64,000 nucleotides of DNA from Limonium bicolor (lineage: Eukaryota > Streptophyta > Magnoliopsida > Caryophyllales > Plumbaginaceae), in the NCBI GenBank assembly GCA_023374045.1, contig CM041776.1, positions 140,805,296 to 140,869,295 on the forward strand. The letters are read 5' to 3'. This document shows, piece after piece, positions 9,441 through 20,563 of the stretch. The first letter of the stretch is position 1, and each line of letters opens with the position of its first letter. A program made the position numbers and the translations under genes. Under the pieces are notes generated by a model. That model worked only from the letters and a program-made list of their open reading frames with translations, did no database searches and had not been told where the DNA came from.

Positions 9441-12400
9441 ATGTCTTCTTCCTCCGCAAAACAGAATAAACTCGCGCCGCTAAATTTCCGCCCGCCATTG
9501 AGGCGATTCAGGGCTCTCGCTCTTCCAACGGCTTTCGCCCCTCGTATCTAAAGTTCACAAGACCCTTCCTATCTGGGCGTCAACCCTCTCCCTCCTCTCT
9601 AATTACTCCTCCCTTTGCGATTGTCTCAGGGATGTCGAAGCCCCACTTGGCACGCAGATTTACCTGCCATCCTCCGACTCTCACCCTAACGACGATTTTG
9701 GCCGTGGGTACGTAGTTTTCGCTGATTTTTTCCGCTCCGGTCTGACCATTCCCCCGCACCCTTTTGTGCTGGGCTTCCTCCTTCGCCGCTGCTGCACTCT
9801 TGCTCACGTTCACCCAAAGACCATTTCGCACCTCCACGCCTTTGTTTCTCTTTGCGAGGGAAGCAAAATTCGGCCGAAGGTACCGATTTCGTCCGGTTCT
9901 TCACAGTTAGGGTTGACCCGGATAGTTTAACCCTCATCGCGAAGGCTGGATACTCCCTTTTCGACTATAAGAAGGCTCACGAGTGGGGGTCACGGTGGTT
10001 CGTTATTGTTCCTCCATCCGGCCGAGTATTGGGCGTCCCATACTGCGCTGAAGTTGTCAAAGGTCAGCTAATCAGCCCCCAAACCCCTCCGGCTGAGCTG
10101 CCCATTTGAAGGTTCTGAGGGCACTAAGCAAGAAACCGCCGACTGTCGAGACATTTTTTACAAAGGCATGTTTGTCTTCTCTGAAGACATATCACAGTTA
10201 GGGCCTTTAACTCTTAGTACAAATTCTATCATTCCTATCGGTCTTCTTATTGTTTTGACATGTTGTATCTAGATTTCTTCCAGAAGAGGGACAAGTTCGG
10301 CCCCTTTCATAGCTGGAACTTCGTCACCTTCAAGAATGGGGACGAAAAAATCAATTATTACGACACGCTGGATGCGGCTACTGATGCGGCCGAGCAGCTT
10401 TTGAAGAGTGCTCCTCCGGCAAAGCGCTCCAGGCAAGAAGCCGGGGATGACCAAGCCGATCACTCAAAGAAAAAGAAGAGGCTAGAATCTCCTGAACGTG
10501 CTGACGCCGGGCTGTCAGGTACATGGCATGTGAGCCCCAAGTCTGGGCGCCGTGTCCTCCTTCCCCTTACCCCTGGTTCGGGTTTAGACCTTGGTTCTCG
10601 CCTGGGTCGGGAGTCCGGTCATCCGAATCCTATTTGCGAGCAATTTCCTGATTTGACGGGTTACGTTTCCTCAGATCCCGCTCAGGAAAACATCCTGGAG
10701 GCCACAGACTTCCGTGCTGGTCCTTCGGCTGAAGAAGGTTTTGGTTGTTTCGCCGCTTTTTCTTGTTCTTTACTTCTCTTCCCTTTTTAGTATCCTTCTA
10801 CTTCCAGTTTCAACCTTCTGGTCCTAACTGTTTTTATTATTGTGGCAGTCCCCGCTCCTATCAAGAAAAGACTAAAAAAGAAAACCATATCAAAGCCGAA
10901 GGCCACAGAGCCAGGGGCATCAGGAGAAGGACAAACCTCTGGTGATCCCGAGGCTTCAGGATCATTCTCCATTGATGTGTTGCGGCCATGGATGCGGCAA
11001 GGGATAGAGCAATGGAGTATCGCCAGGTGCCGGAGGACCCTGAGCTCCGGAGTAAGCAGAGAGAGGACTACATAGCTTCTCTTCTTCCCCTCCTCCTCCT
11101 GCTCAGGAGTCCTATACTGGACCCTCCCAAAAGGAAGGGTGGTTCTACCATTGCGGGCACCCTCTCCCTTTGATAACCTGCAACTCTGCCAAGTACTCCT
11201 CCGTCTGGAAGGAGGCAATAAAGAGATGTGGTCATCCAGACGGGATCTTTGCTCCTCCGGCAACCTTTACTGCTACCAAAAAAAGGCTGCGGATCGGAGA
11301 TGGGGGGGCAGATGCTATCATGCGGCATTCCCTCCCAATAAATAAGTGTTCGACATGATGTGGGGGGGATCTTTCAGGTTAGCATGCGTATCCCTTTTGT
11401 GTTTCTCTTCTGCTTTGGTTTGGCTTTTTCCTTGTTTTTATGAATTGTGTTGTTTTTAGGTGATGTCCATGGCCCAAAGTGCTGAGGTTCACTTTGGCAA
11501 CCTTCAATCAAGGCTTCGCTATGAGGAAAGCCGAGCCAACAATGTTGAAGAGGAACTGAAGCTGTCCCGCTCTTCTCATGATGCTTACATTGACCAGGTA
11601 GAGTACGAGATCGACCGTAAGGCAAAGGAGAGAACTGAGGCAATAAACAAAGACCTGCAGTTGTCCCGGCGTGAATGCGAGCGTCAGCGTGATGAGTATG
11701 AGTTGCAGCTGAAGAAACTCCGGGAGGAGAACTTCTCACTAAGAGGCCGGATCAAGGAAGCTGACAATACTTTGATAGAGGTATGAAACCATCTCTTTTT
11801 CCCTTGATAAAGATAAGCTGATTCGGTCCTTCTTTGACCTAGATATTATGCTGGATCAGGTGCGCTCTATGCACCGGAACGAAGTGAACTCTCTTCAGGC
11901 TGACAAGGCCTTTTTCTATCAGGAGAGGAACTCTTTCAAGCAGGAGGCTGAAACGCTCGAGCCGGAGAAGCAAACTCTTCAACGGGAGAATGAAGCCCTT
12001 GTGAAGGAAAAAGAAAAGCTTATGCAGGAGCTTGATCGCCTGTCGGAAGAAAAGGCCGCACTAGAAGAGCAGTCGAGGTCCTCCTTTGATCAAGAGAAGC
12101 AGTCTCTGCTCCGAGATTGCTCTCATTTGGAAGAGGAGAAGAAAACCCTTGCTGCGGATAAAGCTGCCCTGATAGAAGAGAGGACCAGGCTGGAGGAGAG
12201 AATAAAAGAGCTGGAGGAAGCCAAGTCTCGCTCTCAAGCCGAGAATACTGAGCCATCGGGCCATGGTAAACTTTCAGGCCTTCGACTTTTGTTTCTCCTT
12301 TTGCCCTTTCTTCTTCTTATTCTTTCTTTTTTTGTGTTCCGGCTAGGCTTGAGTTTTGCCAACTTACTGAAGCACGTCACCCAGTTGAGTGGTCGGGTAG

Positions 12401-12910
12401 CCCGCGCTAAGGAGGAGCTGTCATTTGCCAATTCTGAATGACAAGTATCGAGCCCAAGTCCTGACCCTTGAATCTCAAGTGGCCAGACTCAAGTCATTTT
12501 CCCGGCAATCTCAGGAGGAGATACAGAAGCAAGGCACCATTAATGCCCATCTAAAGGAGTCCTTTGCTTCTCAGTGTCGCCGGATAGTTGATATTTGCCA
12601 GCAGATTGTTTCGGATCACTCTCTCGAGAAAGGAGAGTTGCTGGATGATGATCTGTACAACAAGCTGGAGTTCAAGGCTGTTGCCCAGAAGTCCAACTTC
12701 TTCTTGGAGCTCGAGAGGTTCTGCCGCAGTCCCGGAGAGACATGTTTTGGCGCCGGCGAAGCCTCATTCCTTCCAGCTGGAAGCAACATCCTACCGTCTG
12801 CTGGAGGGATGCAGCGTCTTTCTAGGAGGTCTAAGTCTTCTGAGAGTGTGGCTGGTAGCGGCGATAGGTTGTTAGCTGCTGAAAAAGAAGCTGTAGAGAA
12901 AGTGGAATAG
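9441..12910 (+). pseudogene. Antisense gene of Retand-like element, transposase_28-like coiled-coil protein
   Basis: Encoded on the strand opposite gag-pol. The N-terminal third resembles the 'putative gypsy type transposon' family (PF04195): GTDFVRFFTVR, SLFDYKKAHEWGSRWFVIVP, GVPYC. Then follows a basic stretch (SKKKKR, KKRLKKK) that could be a nuclear signal, and a long C-terminal coiled coil rich in Glu, Lys and Leu. Introns read by eye: acceptor at about 10272 (its donor unresolved), 10738-10848, 11378-11459, 11781-11859 and 12266-12346; all these begin GT and end AG, and exons join in frame. Stop TAG at 12908. Several 1-base indels break the N-terminal exon, and a 2-base loss near 12438 makes a TGA. 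The function of this protein family is not known. The matching gene in unit 2 is at 20733. Confidence 0.7.
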
Positions 12911-13284
12911 AAGTTTTTTTTTTATATTTTTACAGGAGTTTTTGCTTCGGCATGTATTTTTTGTGTTTGCTGAATGATCATATTTTGTAACTGTTTTCAC
13001 CCCACACTTTGGGAGAAGTATAAGCTATATTTTTCACCATCTTTAGTTACTTGTCTGCCGGAGTACCTCTTTTGAGCCAAGTTTCCTATTGCCGTGATAT
13101 CTCTCTCTTTTTTTTTAACGGCACACGTATGGTTATCTTATGCAAGTCATGCCTGTGTAGTATTCATTTTTATAACACAAGGGGCTTGCGGTTTTGGACT
13201 TTTGTTCCGGCCGGACCCTTTTTTTCCTTTTAAAGTATGGTTATCTTGGTTTTTAGCCTGATTTTTAGGATATAGATATGGGAA
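12911..13284 (+). other. 3' UTR of antisense gene and junction to the array
   Basis: T-rich noncoding sequence between the stop codon and the first array copy, repeated at 24199-24559 in unit 2. It has TTTTTTTT runs but no clear AATAAA signal on the + strand. Convergent transcription from pol (- strand) and from the antisense gene (+ strand) would meet here. Confidence 0.45.
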
Positions 13285-13918
13285 CCCGCGGCCTGTTGGC
13301 CGATGCCTATTTTCAAGGCAAGATAGCCTGCGGCTCATTGGCCGGATGTTTCTTTCAAGGCGTGATAGCCTGCGGCTCGTTGGCCGGATGCTTCTTTCAA
13401 GGCGATAGCCTGCGGCTCGTTGGCCGGATGCTTTTTCAAGGCGTGATAGCCCGGCGTTGGCCGGTGCTTTCTTTTTCTTTCAAGGCATGATAGCCTGCGG
13501 CTCGTTGGCCGGATGTTTCTTTCAAGGCGTGATAGCCTGCGGCTCGTTGGCCGGTGCTTACTTTCAAGGCATGATAGCCTGCGGCTCGTTGGCCGGTGCT
13601 TTCTTTTTCTTTCAAGGCATGATAGCCTGCGGCTCGTTGGCCGGTGCTTACTTTCAAGGCATGATAGCCTGCTCGTTGGCCGGTGCTTTCTTTTTCTTTC
13701 AAGGCATGATAGCCTGCGGCTCGTTGGCCGGTGTTTCTTTCAAGGCATGATAGCCTGCGGCTCGTTGGCCGGTGTTTCTTTCAAGGCATGATAGCCTGCG
13801 CTCGTTGGCCGGTGCTTACTTTCAAGGCATGATAGCCTGCGGCTCGTTGGCCGGTGCTTTCTTTTTCTTTCAAGGCATGATAGCCTGCGGCTCGTTGGCC
13901 GGTGCTTACTTTCTTTTC
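13285..13918 (-). repeat. Tandem array between pol and antisense gene, unit 1
   Basis: About 14 copies of a 38-48 bp unit with core GATAGCCTGCGGCTCGTTGG followed by CCGG(A)TG, a T/C-rich spacer (CTTTCTTTTTCTTTCAA or shorter) and GGC(A/G)T. Spacer length alternates between short and long forms. The array lies 24 bp from the integrase stop. It lacks stops in several frames on both strands, which produces misleading open frames such as 13278-13791 and 13436-13702. Confidence 0.9.
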
Positions 13919-13942
13919 TTCACTTCCCAAAAATAATACCTT

Positions 13943-15485
13943 TTATTGAAGAGTTATAAATTTTACACATAGAACTTTTTTCAGACATTCTCCATGCCAA
14001 GAATGCGGCAATTCGTACCCTTCACCATTTTTCAAGCGGTATGAAGCTCGTCCCGTCTTCTGGTGTATGATGTACGGTCCTTCCCATTGGGGTTCCAGCT
14101 TCTTGGGTTGCTTAACCTCTCGGAGAACTAATTCTCCTGGGGCAAAACTTCGTTCTTTTATCCTCCTGTTGAAATATCTTTCTACCTTGGATTTATCTTT
14201 CGCCATCCTTACTGCGGCGGCCATCCTGGTTTCTTCAAGGAGGTCTAGGTGATCCTGTACCCCTTGATTGTTGACCTCTTCGTCATATGATTCCCACCTT
14301 ATGGATGGCACCACAATCTCCGCCGGAATGACGGCTTCCAAACCATATGTCAATCTGTAGGCGTTTCTCTCCCGTCGGCCCCTTTCTGTCGTTCTGTACG
14401 ACCAAAGGACCTGGGGTAACAATTCTGCCCACTTTCCTTTCTTCTCATCGAGTTTCTTCTTTATCGCCCTTACTATTTGCCCGTTCGCATTCTCGACCTG
14501 CCCATTTGCCTGAGGGTGAGCTACTGATGCAAATCTTAAGTCGATCTTCCATTCTTCACAGAATTCTCGGAAGCTTTCGCAATTGAACTGTGTTCCATTA
14601 TCAGTTATTATTGCTTTCGGTATACCAAACCTGCATACCACATACTTCCAGATGAATTCTTGTGACTTCCTAGCCGTGATGGAGATAGTAGGCATTGCTT
14701 CGACCGACCCACTTTGTGAAGTAGTCGATGGCAACGTACATGAATTTGAACCTCCCTGGTGAAGCTTCCGGGAATGGGCCCACAATGTCCAACCCCCACA
14801 TAGCAAAGGGAATTGGGCAGAGAATAGATTTTTGCTCCGCCGGAGGAGTATGTATCTTGTTTCCATGCTCTTGACACTTGCGACATTTTCGTATATATTC
14901 CTTGCAATGCTCCATCATTTTTGGCCAAAAATATCCGAGTCTCAAGATTTTGTGGGTTGTGGTCCTTTCTCCTTGGTGATTTCCACAGAGCCCATCATGT
15001 ATCTCTCTTATTAATTCTGCTCCTTCAGCTATGGTAACACACTTCAGTGCTGGTCTTGCAAAAGATCGCTTATACAGCTGGTTATCCTCAATAAAAAATG
15101 ATGCGGCCCGCCTTTTTATTATCCTGGCCTCCTTTTCTCCTTCCGGCAGCTTTCCTTGCCGTATGTAATCTATGATTGGAGTCATCCAGGATTCTTCTTT
15201 GTCACCTATCTCCACCGCAAACACCTGAGTTCCTTCTATACTTGGGGAAGTTCTGATTTCTAGCCATATCTCATTGGGTACCTTTTCGGCCATACTTGCC
15301 AATTTGGCTAAGGCATCAGCTTCGACATTCTCTTCGCGGGGAAGGTGTTTTAGCTCGCATCTTTGGAAATTTGCTTTTAGTTCCTGGACCTTGAGCAAGT
15401 ACCTCCATAGTTTTTTCCTCTTTGACTTCATAGATGTTGTCGTTTTGTCTCGCCACCAACATAGAGTCCGAATACACCTCTAATT
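13943..15485 (-). pseudogene. Unit 1 pol, second exon: archaeal-type RNase H C-half and integrase
   Basis: Starts with the SDSMLV motif of the archaeal-type RNase H and its ENVEADALAKLAS end, then integrase: zinc finger with His, His, Cys, Cys in IHDGLCGNH ... CRKCQEHG, catalytic segments GLDIVGPF, TDNGTQF and the Glu in NGQVENANGQ, and the C-terminal GELVLREVKQPKKLEPQWEG block. A four-base insertion near 14703 (ACCGACCC where unit 2 has ACCC) breaks the catalytic core, and another indel near 14370 shifts the frame again. A six-T run at 13977-13982 (five in unit 2) alters the extreme C-terminus. Integrase would act in the nucleus, joining element cDNA to chromosomal DNA. Confidence 0.8.
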
Positions 15486-15576
15486 CTGTTAAAAATAGGT
15501 TATATTCTCATAAGTTTTACTTCAGACAGGATTTTATAAGAATGAAAAAACAGAGAAGGCATCTTTTCTATGGAAC
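15486..15576 (-). other. Candidate intron inside archaeal-type RNase H, unit 1
   Basis: 91 nt on the - strand, starting GTTCCATAG after ...GCGACAG and ending CCTATTTTTAACAG. It splits the RNase H between the NNEAEYEAL block and the YSDS block, blocks normally joined by about a dozen residues. Phase 1: removing it joins the two reading frames without shift. Read through unspliced, the frame stops after about 26 codons (TAA). It is AT-rich compared with the flanking exons. Unit 2 carries the same 91 nt at 26466-26556. Confidence 0.7.
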
Positions 15577-17932
15577 CTGTCGCCCCGAGGGCTGTAGCTA
15601 CTTCCAACCCTGGATAAGGGCTTCGTATTCGGCTTCATTATTAGTAACGTCAAAGTCCAGTCGGAAGGCATAATTCAAGCTTTGCCCATTCGGCGCCTGT
15701 ACCACTATTCCAGCTCCTGCCCCACTTTTGCATCGAGCTCCATCAACCAAGATGATATATGGACTTTGAGTCTGCTTCTTTTCTTTTGCAAAGTTTGTCT
15801 CCGTTATGAAGTCTGCTAAGGCCTGAGCTTTAATCGCCGTTCTGGGCAAGAAGTGAATTTCATATTGTGTCAGCTCTACTACTGTCCAGCTTACCATCCC
15901 GGCCGGAGGCATTCGGATTGTTCGCAATTTGCTTGAGCGGCCAATTGGTCCTGACAAGATTCGATGTGACTGGAAGTAGGGTCGTAGTTTTCTTGACGCC
16001 ACCACCAGTGCAAACAAGATTTTCTCTATGTTAGTGTACCGTCCTTCTGTCGGGCTCAAGATTTTGCCCGTATAGTAAACTGGTACCTCCTTTTCTCTTC
16101 CATGATTAAGACAGCTGCAACCGCCCAATCTGTTGCGGACAAGTAAAGATATAGATCCTGTCCCGGGGCAGGTACACCCAATTTAGGTAGATCCCGAAGC
16201 ATCTCCTTGATCTTTTCAAATGCGTCTATGCACTCTTGTCCCCACTGGAATTTGCTGTTCTTCCTTAGAATATTGAAGAACGGGATCGATTTTTCTTGAA
16301 GCTTAGAACAAAACCTGCTTAATGCTGTGAGTCTTCCGTTCAAAGCTTGGACATCTTTGATATTTCTTGGAGGAAAGGTCGAGGATTGCCTGACTTTTTT
16401 CCGGATCGACTTCAATACCTCGTTGCCCAACAATGAAACCAAGAAACCTCCCTTTGGTTACACCAAACACACACTTTTCTGGATTTAGCTTGATTTGGTA
16501 TTTATCCAGAGTGTCGAATGTTTCTTCTAAATCCTTCATGTGTTGTTCTTTTTGACGGACTTTTTACAACTATATCATCAACGTAAGCCTCCACATTTCG
16601 AGCATTTGCTGACAAAATACTTTGTCAATCATTCGTTGAAAAGTGGCCCCTGCATTCTTTAGGCCGAAGGGCATTACCTTGTAACAGAATGTTCCGGCTG
16701 AAGTAATAAGGATGTCTTTTCCGAATCGTCTTCTTTCATTTTTATTTGATTATAACCGGAGAAAGCATCCAGAAAACTTAACACAGAACTCTGGGCAGTT
16801 GAAACCACCAATCTATCTATTGATGGCAGGGGATAGAAATCTTTAGGACATGCCTTATTTAAATCTGTGAAATCCACACACATTCTCCATTTTCCATTTG
16901 CTTTTTTCACCATGACAACATTAGCCAACCATCGTGGGTACGCAACCTCCCTGATGAAACCGGCCTTGAGGAGTTTTTGGACCTCGGTTCGTGCGGCTAA
17001 ATCTCTTTCTTCCCCTATTACCCTTTTCCTTTGCCTGACCGCCGGATGTTTAGGGTCTACCCTGAGCTCATGCCGGATAACGCTTGGGTCTATACCAGGC
17101 ATCTCGTCCGTGCTCCAAGCGAATGTTGCCCTTCTTTTTTCCAGGAACCTCATTAAGTGAGTTTGCTCTCCACTGTCAAACGCAGTTCCTTTTTAAAAAT
17201 TTTAGAAGGGTCAGATTTTAATTGTACCTCTCTGGGGAATCTTGGGCTGTTCGACATCCTTCCTTTTCTTGACTCGGCCCTGGGGAAGAAGGCAACTTTC
17301 CCTTGAATTCCTTGTCCGATCCCACAGTCTTGACCACCTCCTCACTAGGAAGGTTGTCCATGATGCGGACTTCACACATTCGGCCATCTTTTGGCTTCCT
17401 CTTATCGTAACCACCTTCCCGTGTGAGGTTAAATATTTCATTTTTAAGTGATGAGTGCTGTGGATGGCTTTGAAAGCATTGATTCCTGGCCTCCAAGGTA
17501 CATGTTATATCCAGAAAGGCCTGGCACAATAAAAGCCGTGAGTCTCTCTGTCCTTCTTTTCGTCTCCTTGGCCCAAGGTCATTGTGAAATCTATACTGCC
17601 GGAAGACGTGGTAGAGACGCCTCCTACAAATCCTCCCAGAACCGCCGAATAGGGCTTGATCCGGTCCTCAGGTATCTCCAACTTCCTAACCGCCTCGGCT
17701 GATATGACATTTGCTCCGGCCCCACTATCGATTAAAATTCCCTCCATCATTCGATCGTTTACCTGTGCACGAATGACAAGTGGATCGTTGTGCGGGTATA
17801 GCACTCCATCCTCATCCTCGTCGGAGAAGAAATTGGAGGAAACCTTTCCTTTTGGCGATTTTCTTCTCCGGGAGCTCTTGATGTACTTGATGAATGTGCC
17901 TTTTTCTTTCATTAGGGTTAGTGGTCCTACCT
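15577..17932 (-). pseudogene. Unit 1 pol, first exon: protease, RT, RNase H, archaeal RNase H N-half
   Basis: Protease: LIDSGAGANVISAEAV holds the catalytic Asp of retropepsins. Reverse transcriptase: [26 protein letters not shown] and the AYVDDIVVK catalytic loop. Then a conventional RNase H (ATDWAVAAVLI ... LRPYF) and the first half of the second, archaeal-type RNase H (ILVDGA, NNEAEYEAL). Compared with unit 2 there are at least seven 1-4 base differences that break the frame, near 15887, 15956, 16088, 16373, 16549, 16603 and 16708. These sit in a setting where almost every other codon agrees between units. Confidence 0.8.
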
Positions 17933-18204
17933 CTGAAAAAAGTCCTGTGAGTTTTTCTTAGAGAAAGTTTTGTTAGCTTTCTTCTTGGAAAAGAGGGGGG
18001 TTGTTAATAGTAAAAAATGCAAAAAGAATGGAATTTTATTTCTCCTTTTGGCAACATGATCTTTGACAAACTCTGTGACACAAAATTTTCATCTTAAAGC
18101 AGGGCTACAAATTGTACCCCGAATTTTACCGAATGAAAGGAGAAAGAACTCCGAATGTTATCCTGAATGAAAGGAGAAAAACTTTTACTCTCCTTTTTAC
18201 AAAC
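17933..18204 (-). other. Candidate intron between gag and protease, unit 1
   Basis: 272 nt on the - strand with donor AACAG/GTTTGTAAAA and acceptor GACTTTTTTCAG/AGG. Without splicing gag ends at TAA two codons past the donor (…MITGL). With splicing (phase 1) the gag frame runs straight into the protease frame at EVGPLTLMKEK. The unit 2 version (28917-29154) is 238 nt: unit 1 holds an extra direct repeat of about 33 bp, so length has drifted while both junctions are kept. Confidence 0.5.
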
Positions 18205-19579
18205 CTGTTATCATTCCCACTGATTTGCTGGGATCAAGCCTGGGGTGAACCTCTTCCTCTTGTCGCCCTCGAGGTGCATTCTGGGTACTGCCCTGTTGGC
18301 CGCCGTATTGCCTTTGTGCTCCGGCTACCTGCTTTCCTTTCTTCTTATTTTCTTCGATGATTCGAAGTTCTTTGGCCAAGGTAGCACAGTTTACAGTCCG
18401 GTGGCTGCGGTTCCCGTGGTACTCGCAGAATGCAACCGGAATTTCCCCCTACGGCGGCTTTCTAGGCTGGGGAAGGTACCCTTCTCTTACTGCAGCGGCA
18501 TACTTCCCTGGGTCAATGTAGACAATGGTTCTTGCCCCCTGGTGTTGTGCCCCCTGAGAGGAAGATCCGGCAGTAGACTTGCCATAATATGGCTTGTACC
18601 TTGACCCTCCCCTTCCGGTATTTCCTCCATGTCCCTCCTTCTTTTCCGGCACCCCTGCGGTTTTGAAGCTGTCCGCTAGCTCTTTAGCCTTGTTTTCCGC
18701 TATCTCAGATTTCAAAAAATCATGGATCATTTCAGCTAATTCTCCATGAGTTTTCAGCGCCTTCGTTGCGATCTTTCCAGCAAGTCGAGGCTGAGCTAGG
18801 CCGTTACCAAAGGCCTTAATCAAGATTTTCTCGTCGATATCATCAATTTCCGCAACCTTCTTATGGAAGCGCTCGCTGTACTCCTTCACGTCTCTCCTTT
18901 TCGCTGCTTAACGTCCAACAATTCTATTGTTTCTTTTTTAACCCTCTTACTCGTAGTGAAGTATCGCTAGAAATCCTCAGTCAGCTGCTTGAAGCTCGTG
19001 ATGGACTGTGGCGATCTCGTGGAGATCTATCCCAACGCTCTCTTCGAAAGTGTTCCGGGGAACAAATTGTAGAGGGCGAGGGAGCTAATCCCCTGAGTGT
19101 TCATGGCAAACATGAACTTCTTAATATGCTGGGCGGGATCTCAGTCCCATCATATTTCTCAATTGCCGGGGCGACGAAGTGCGGCGGGAGTTTTGCTTTT
19201 CTTATCCGCTCTGAGAAGGGGTACAAGCTCATGTCTATCTGGTCATCTTCTTCCGTCTCTTCTTCGCTAATGATTGCATTGCGCTTTCTATCCTTGCTTT
19301 CCTCACCATTACTGCCTCTGGAATCTCTGTTTCTCAGCTTTCAATGGCCTCAGTCATTTCGTCCCATTTTCTCTGATACTCCTCGTCCCTTTGCATTAAT
19401 TCCTGTTGCAAAGTCTCATTTCCCTCTATAATTTTTTTGTCGATGGATCTGACTAGCCCCTTTAGCATGTCCTCGAGATCTTTTTGGAGATGGCTTCTGG
19501 CATCTCCGAACTCATTCTTCTTCACAGCGATTGTTATCTTCGGTAGCATTCTTCGGTGTTTCTTTGATCTTGGAGCCAT
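18205..19579 (-). pseudogene. Unit 1 gag (Tat-type nucleocapsid/capsid)
   Basis: Starts ATG at 19579 with MAPRSKKHRRMLPK and a charged coiled-coil-like N-terminus (HLQKDLEDMLKGLVRSIDKK). A TGA soon after (near 19336) and shifts between 18890 and 19330 break it. The capsid part is clear at 18449-18889: LKEYSERFHKKVAEIDDID, LIKAFGNGL. Near the end a gag zinc-finger-like motif CEYHGNRSHRTVNC is readable, the Tat version of the nucleocapsid knuckle with His in place of the second Cys. Gag would form the cytoplasmic virus-like particle. Confidence 0.75.
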
Positions 19580-19693
19580 CTTTCATGCTTCGATCCTGCA
19601 AAAAATGTCATTAGTTATTTCAGGACTTTCGCTATAAATCGTCGCAGATTGCTTCCCTGTTTCTAGGTGGTCTCGTGGTTGCTTCTTGTTGTT

Positions 19694-19715
19694 CGTTTCC
19701 CACAGACGACGCCAA
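19694..19715 (-). other. Primer-binding site of the Retand-like element
   Basis: On the - strand TTTGGCGTCGTCTGTGGGAA, directly inside the 5' LTR, whose inner end is at 19717. This is a primer-site type common in plant gypsy elements; I could not check which tRNA it matches. It fixes the element's orientation and the LTR end. Confidence 0.75.
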
Positions 19716-19932
19716 ATGAAAAGTACATCAATCCTAGTATCCTTCGATCTGATCTTAATGAAACAGTACGCTTATCCTAGCATGACCCGATCTGATCTTC
19801 TATCCTACATTACCTGGTCTCGATCTCAGAGTCTCACAAGAGTAGAGAGGGAGAGAAAGAGAGCTTCTATTGGAATCGAATGTAAGTTTGACTGCCAAAT
19901 GTTACGTGTCTTATTCCATGGTGGTACCCCCA

Positions 19933-19940
19933 TATTTATA
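19933..19940 (-). promoter_or_regulatory. Sense TATA box of the shared LTR
   Basis: On the - strand ACTATAAATATGGGGG, about 220 bp upstream of the primer-binding site. Transcription from near 19905 leftward would give the gag-pol RNA of unit 1. Confidence 0.6.
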
Positions 19941-20553
19941 GTATTTTGGGCCTAGTTTTTATGGTGCCAGCCTGTATTTTACATGAATAAGTACGGTTCT
20001 ACCCTGTCCTAGTATGTTTGACTGACCACAGACGGTCGGTCGTACAATACTTTGCTTTGCCTAAGTCCTATCCCCATCCGGCTGGAGACGGCCGGATGCC
20101 CTATGTGTTTCTACTTCCATCCGGCTAAAGCAGCCGGATGCTCTACGTATCCTGTTTCGGCTTGGCACCACTTCTTCCCTTCTCATCAGTCCCACAAGTT
20201 CTATCTTTCTGAATTTTGGTGAAGAAAATAGAACTTCCGTGTCTTGTGTTTCGACGAAAATTTTGACTGCGGCCAATTCTGAGGCTCTTTGGTCTGTCTG
20301 AGCTTCGTCTTTTCCTTATCCCTCAGTCCCACAAGTTCTTTTTCTTCATACTTGGAGAAAAGGAACTTCTTATTGGCCATGTGCATAGCTCGTGGTTCGA
20401 ACCTGCTTCGTACCGCCTTTTTGAATTTTTTCCACCTGTTCTCGGTGTAGAATACGCAGGGTCTTTCTTTCGACTAAACATCGGAAGCGTCTTTAGGAAG
20501 CGTGCGACTCTTTCTCTTCCCCTGCAAAGAAAGGATACTTTCTGTTCGCACAT

Positions 20554-20563
20554 GTATATATAT
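20554..20563 (+). promoter_or_regulatory. Candidate antisense TATA box in shared LTR
   Basis: GTATATATATTA ahead of a pyrimidine-rich leader and the ATG at 20733, about 170 bp downstream. Conserved with 9266. It faces the opposite way from the TATA at 19933, so the LTR would be a divergent promoter with boxes about 615 bp apart. Confidence 0.4.

Noticed and set aside
10787..11263. 158-codon - strand frame opposite the antisense gene
   Set aside because: A shadow of the + strand exon; not preserved as one frame in unit 2, and no domain.
13278..13791. Overlapping open frames on both strands with repeated peptide units
   Set aside because: They are produced by the tandem array, whose unit lacks stops in several frames; no start context or other evidence of a protein.
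13285..13918. CRISPR-like pattern of repeats and variable spacers
   Set aside because: Spacers are near-identical T/C-rich strings, not unique; the host is a plant, and the array is part of a retrotransposon 3' UTR.
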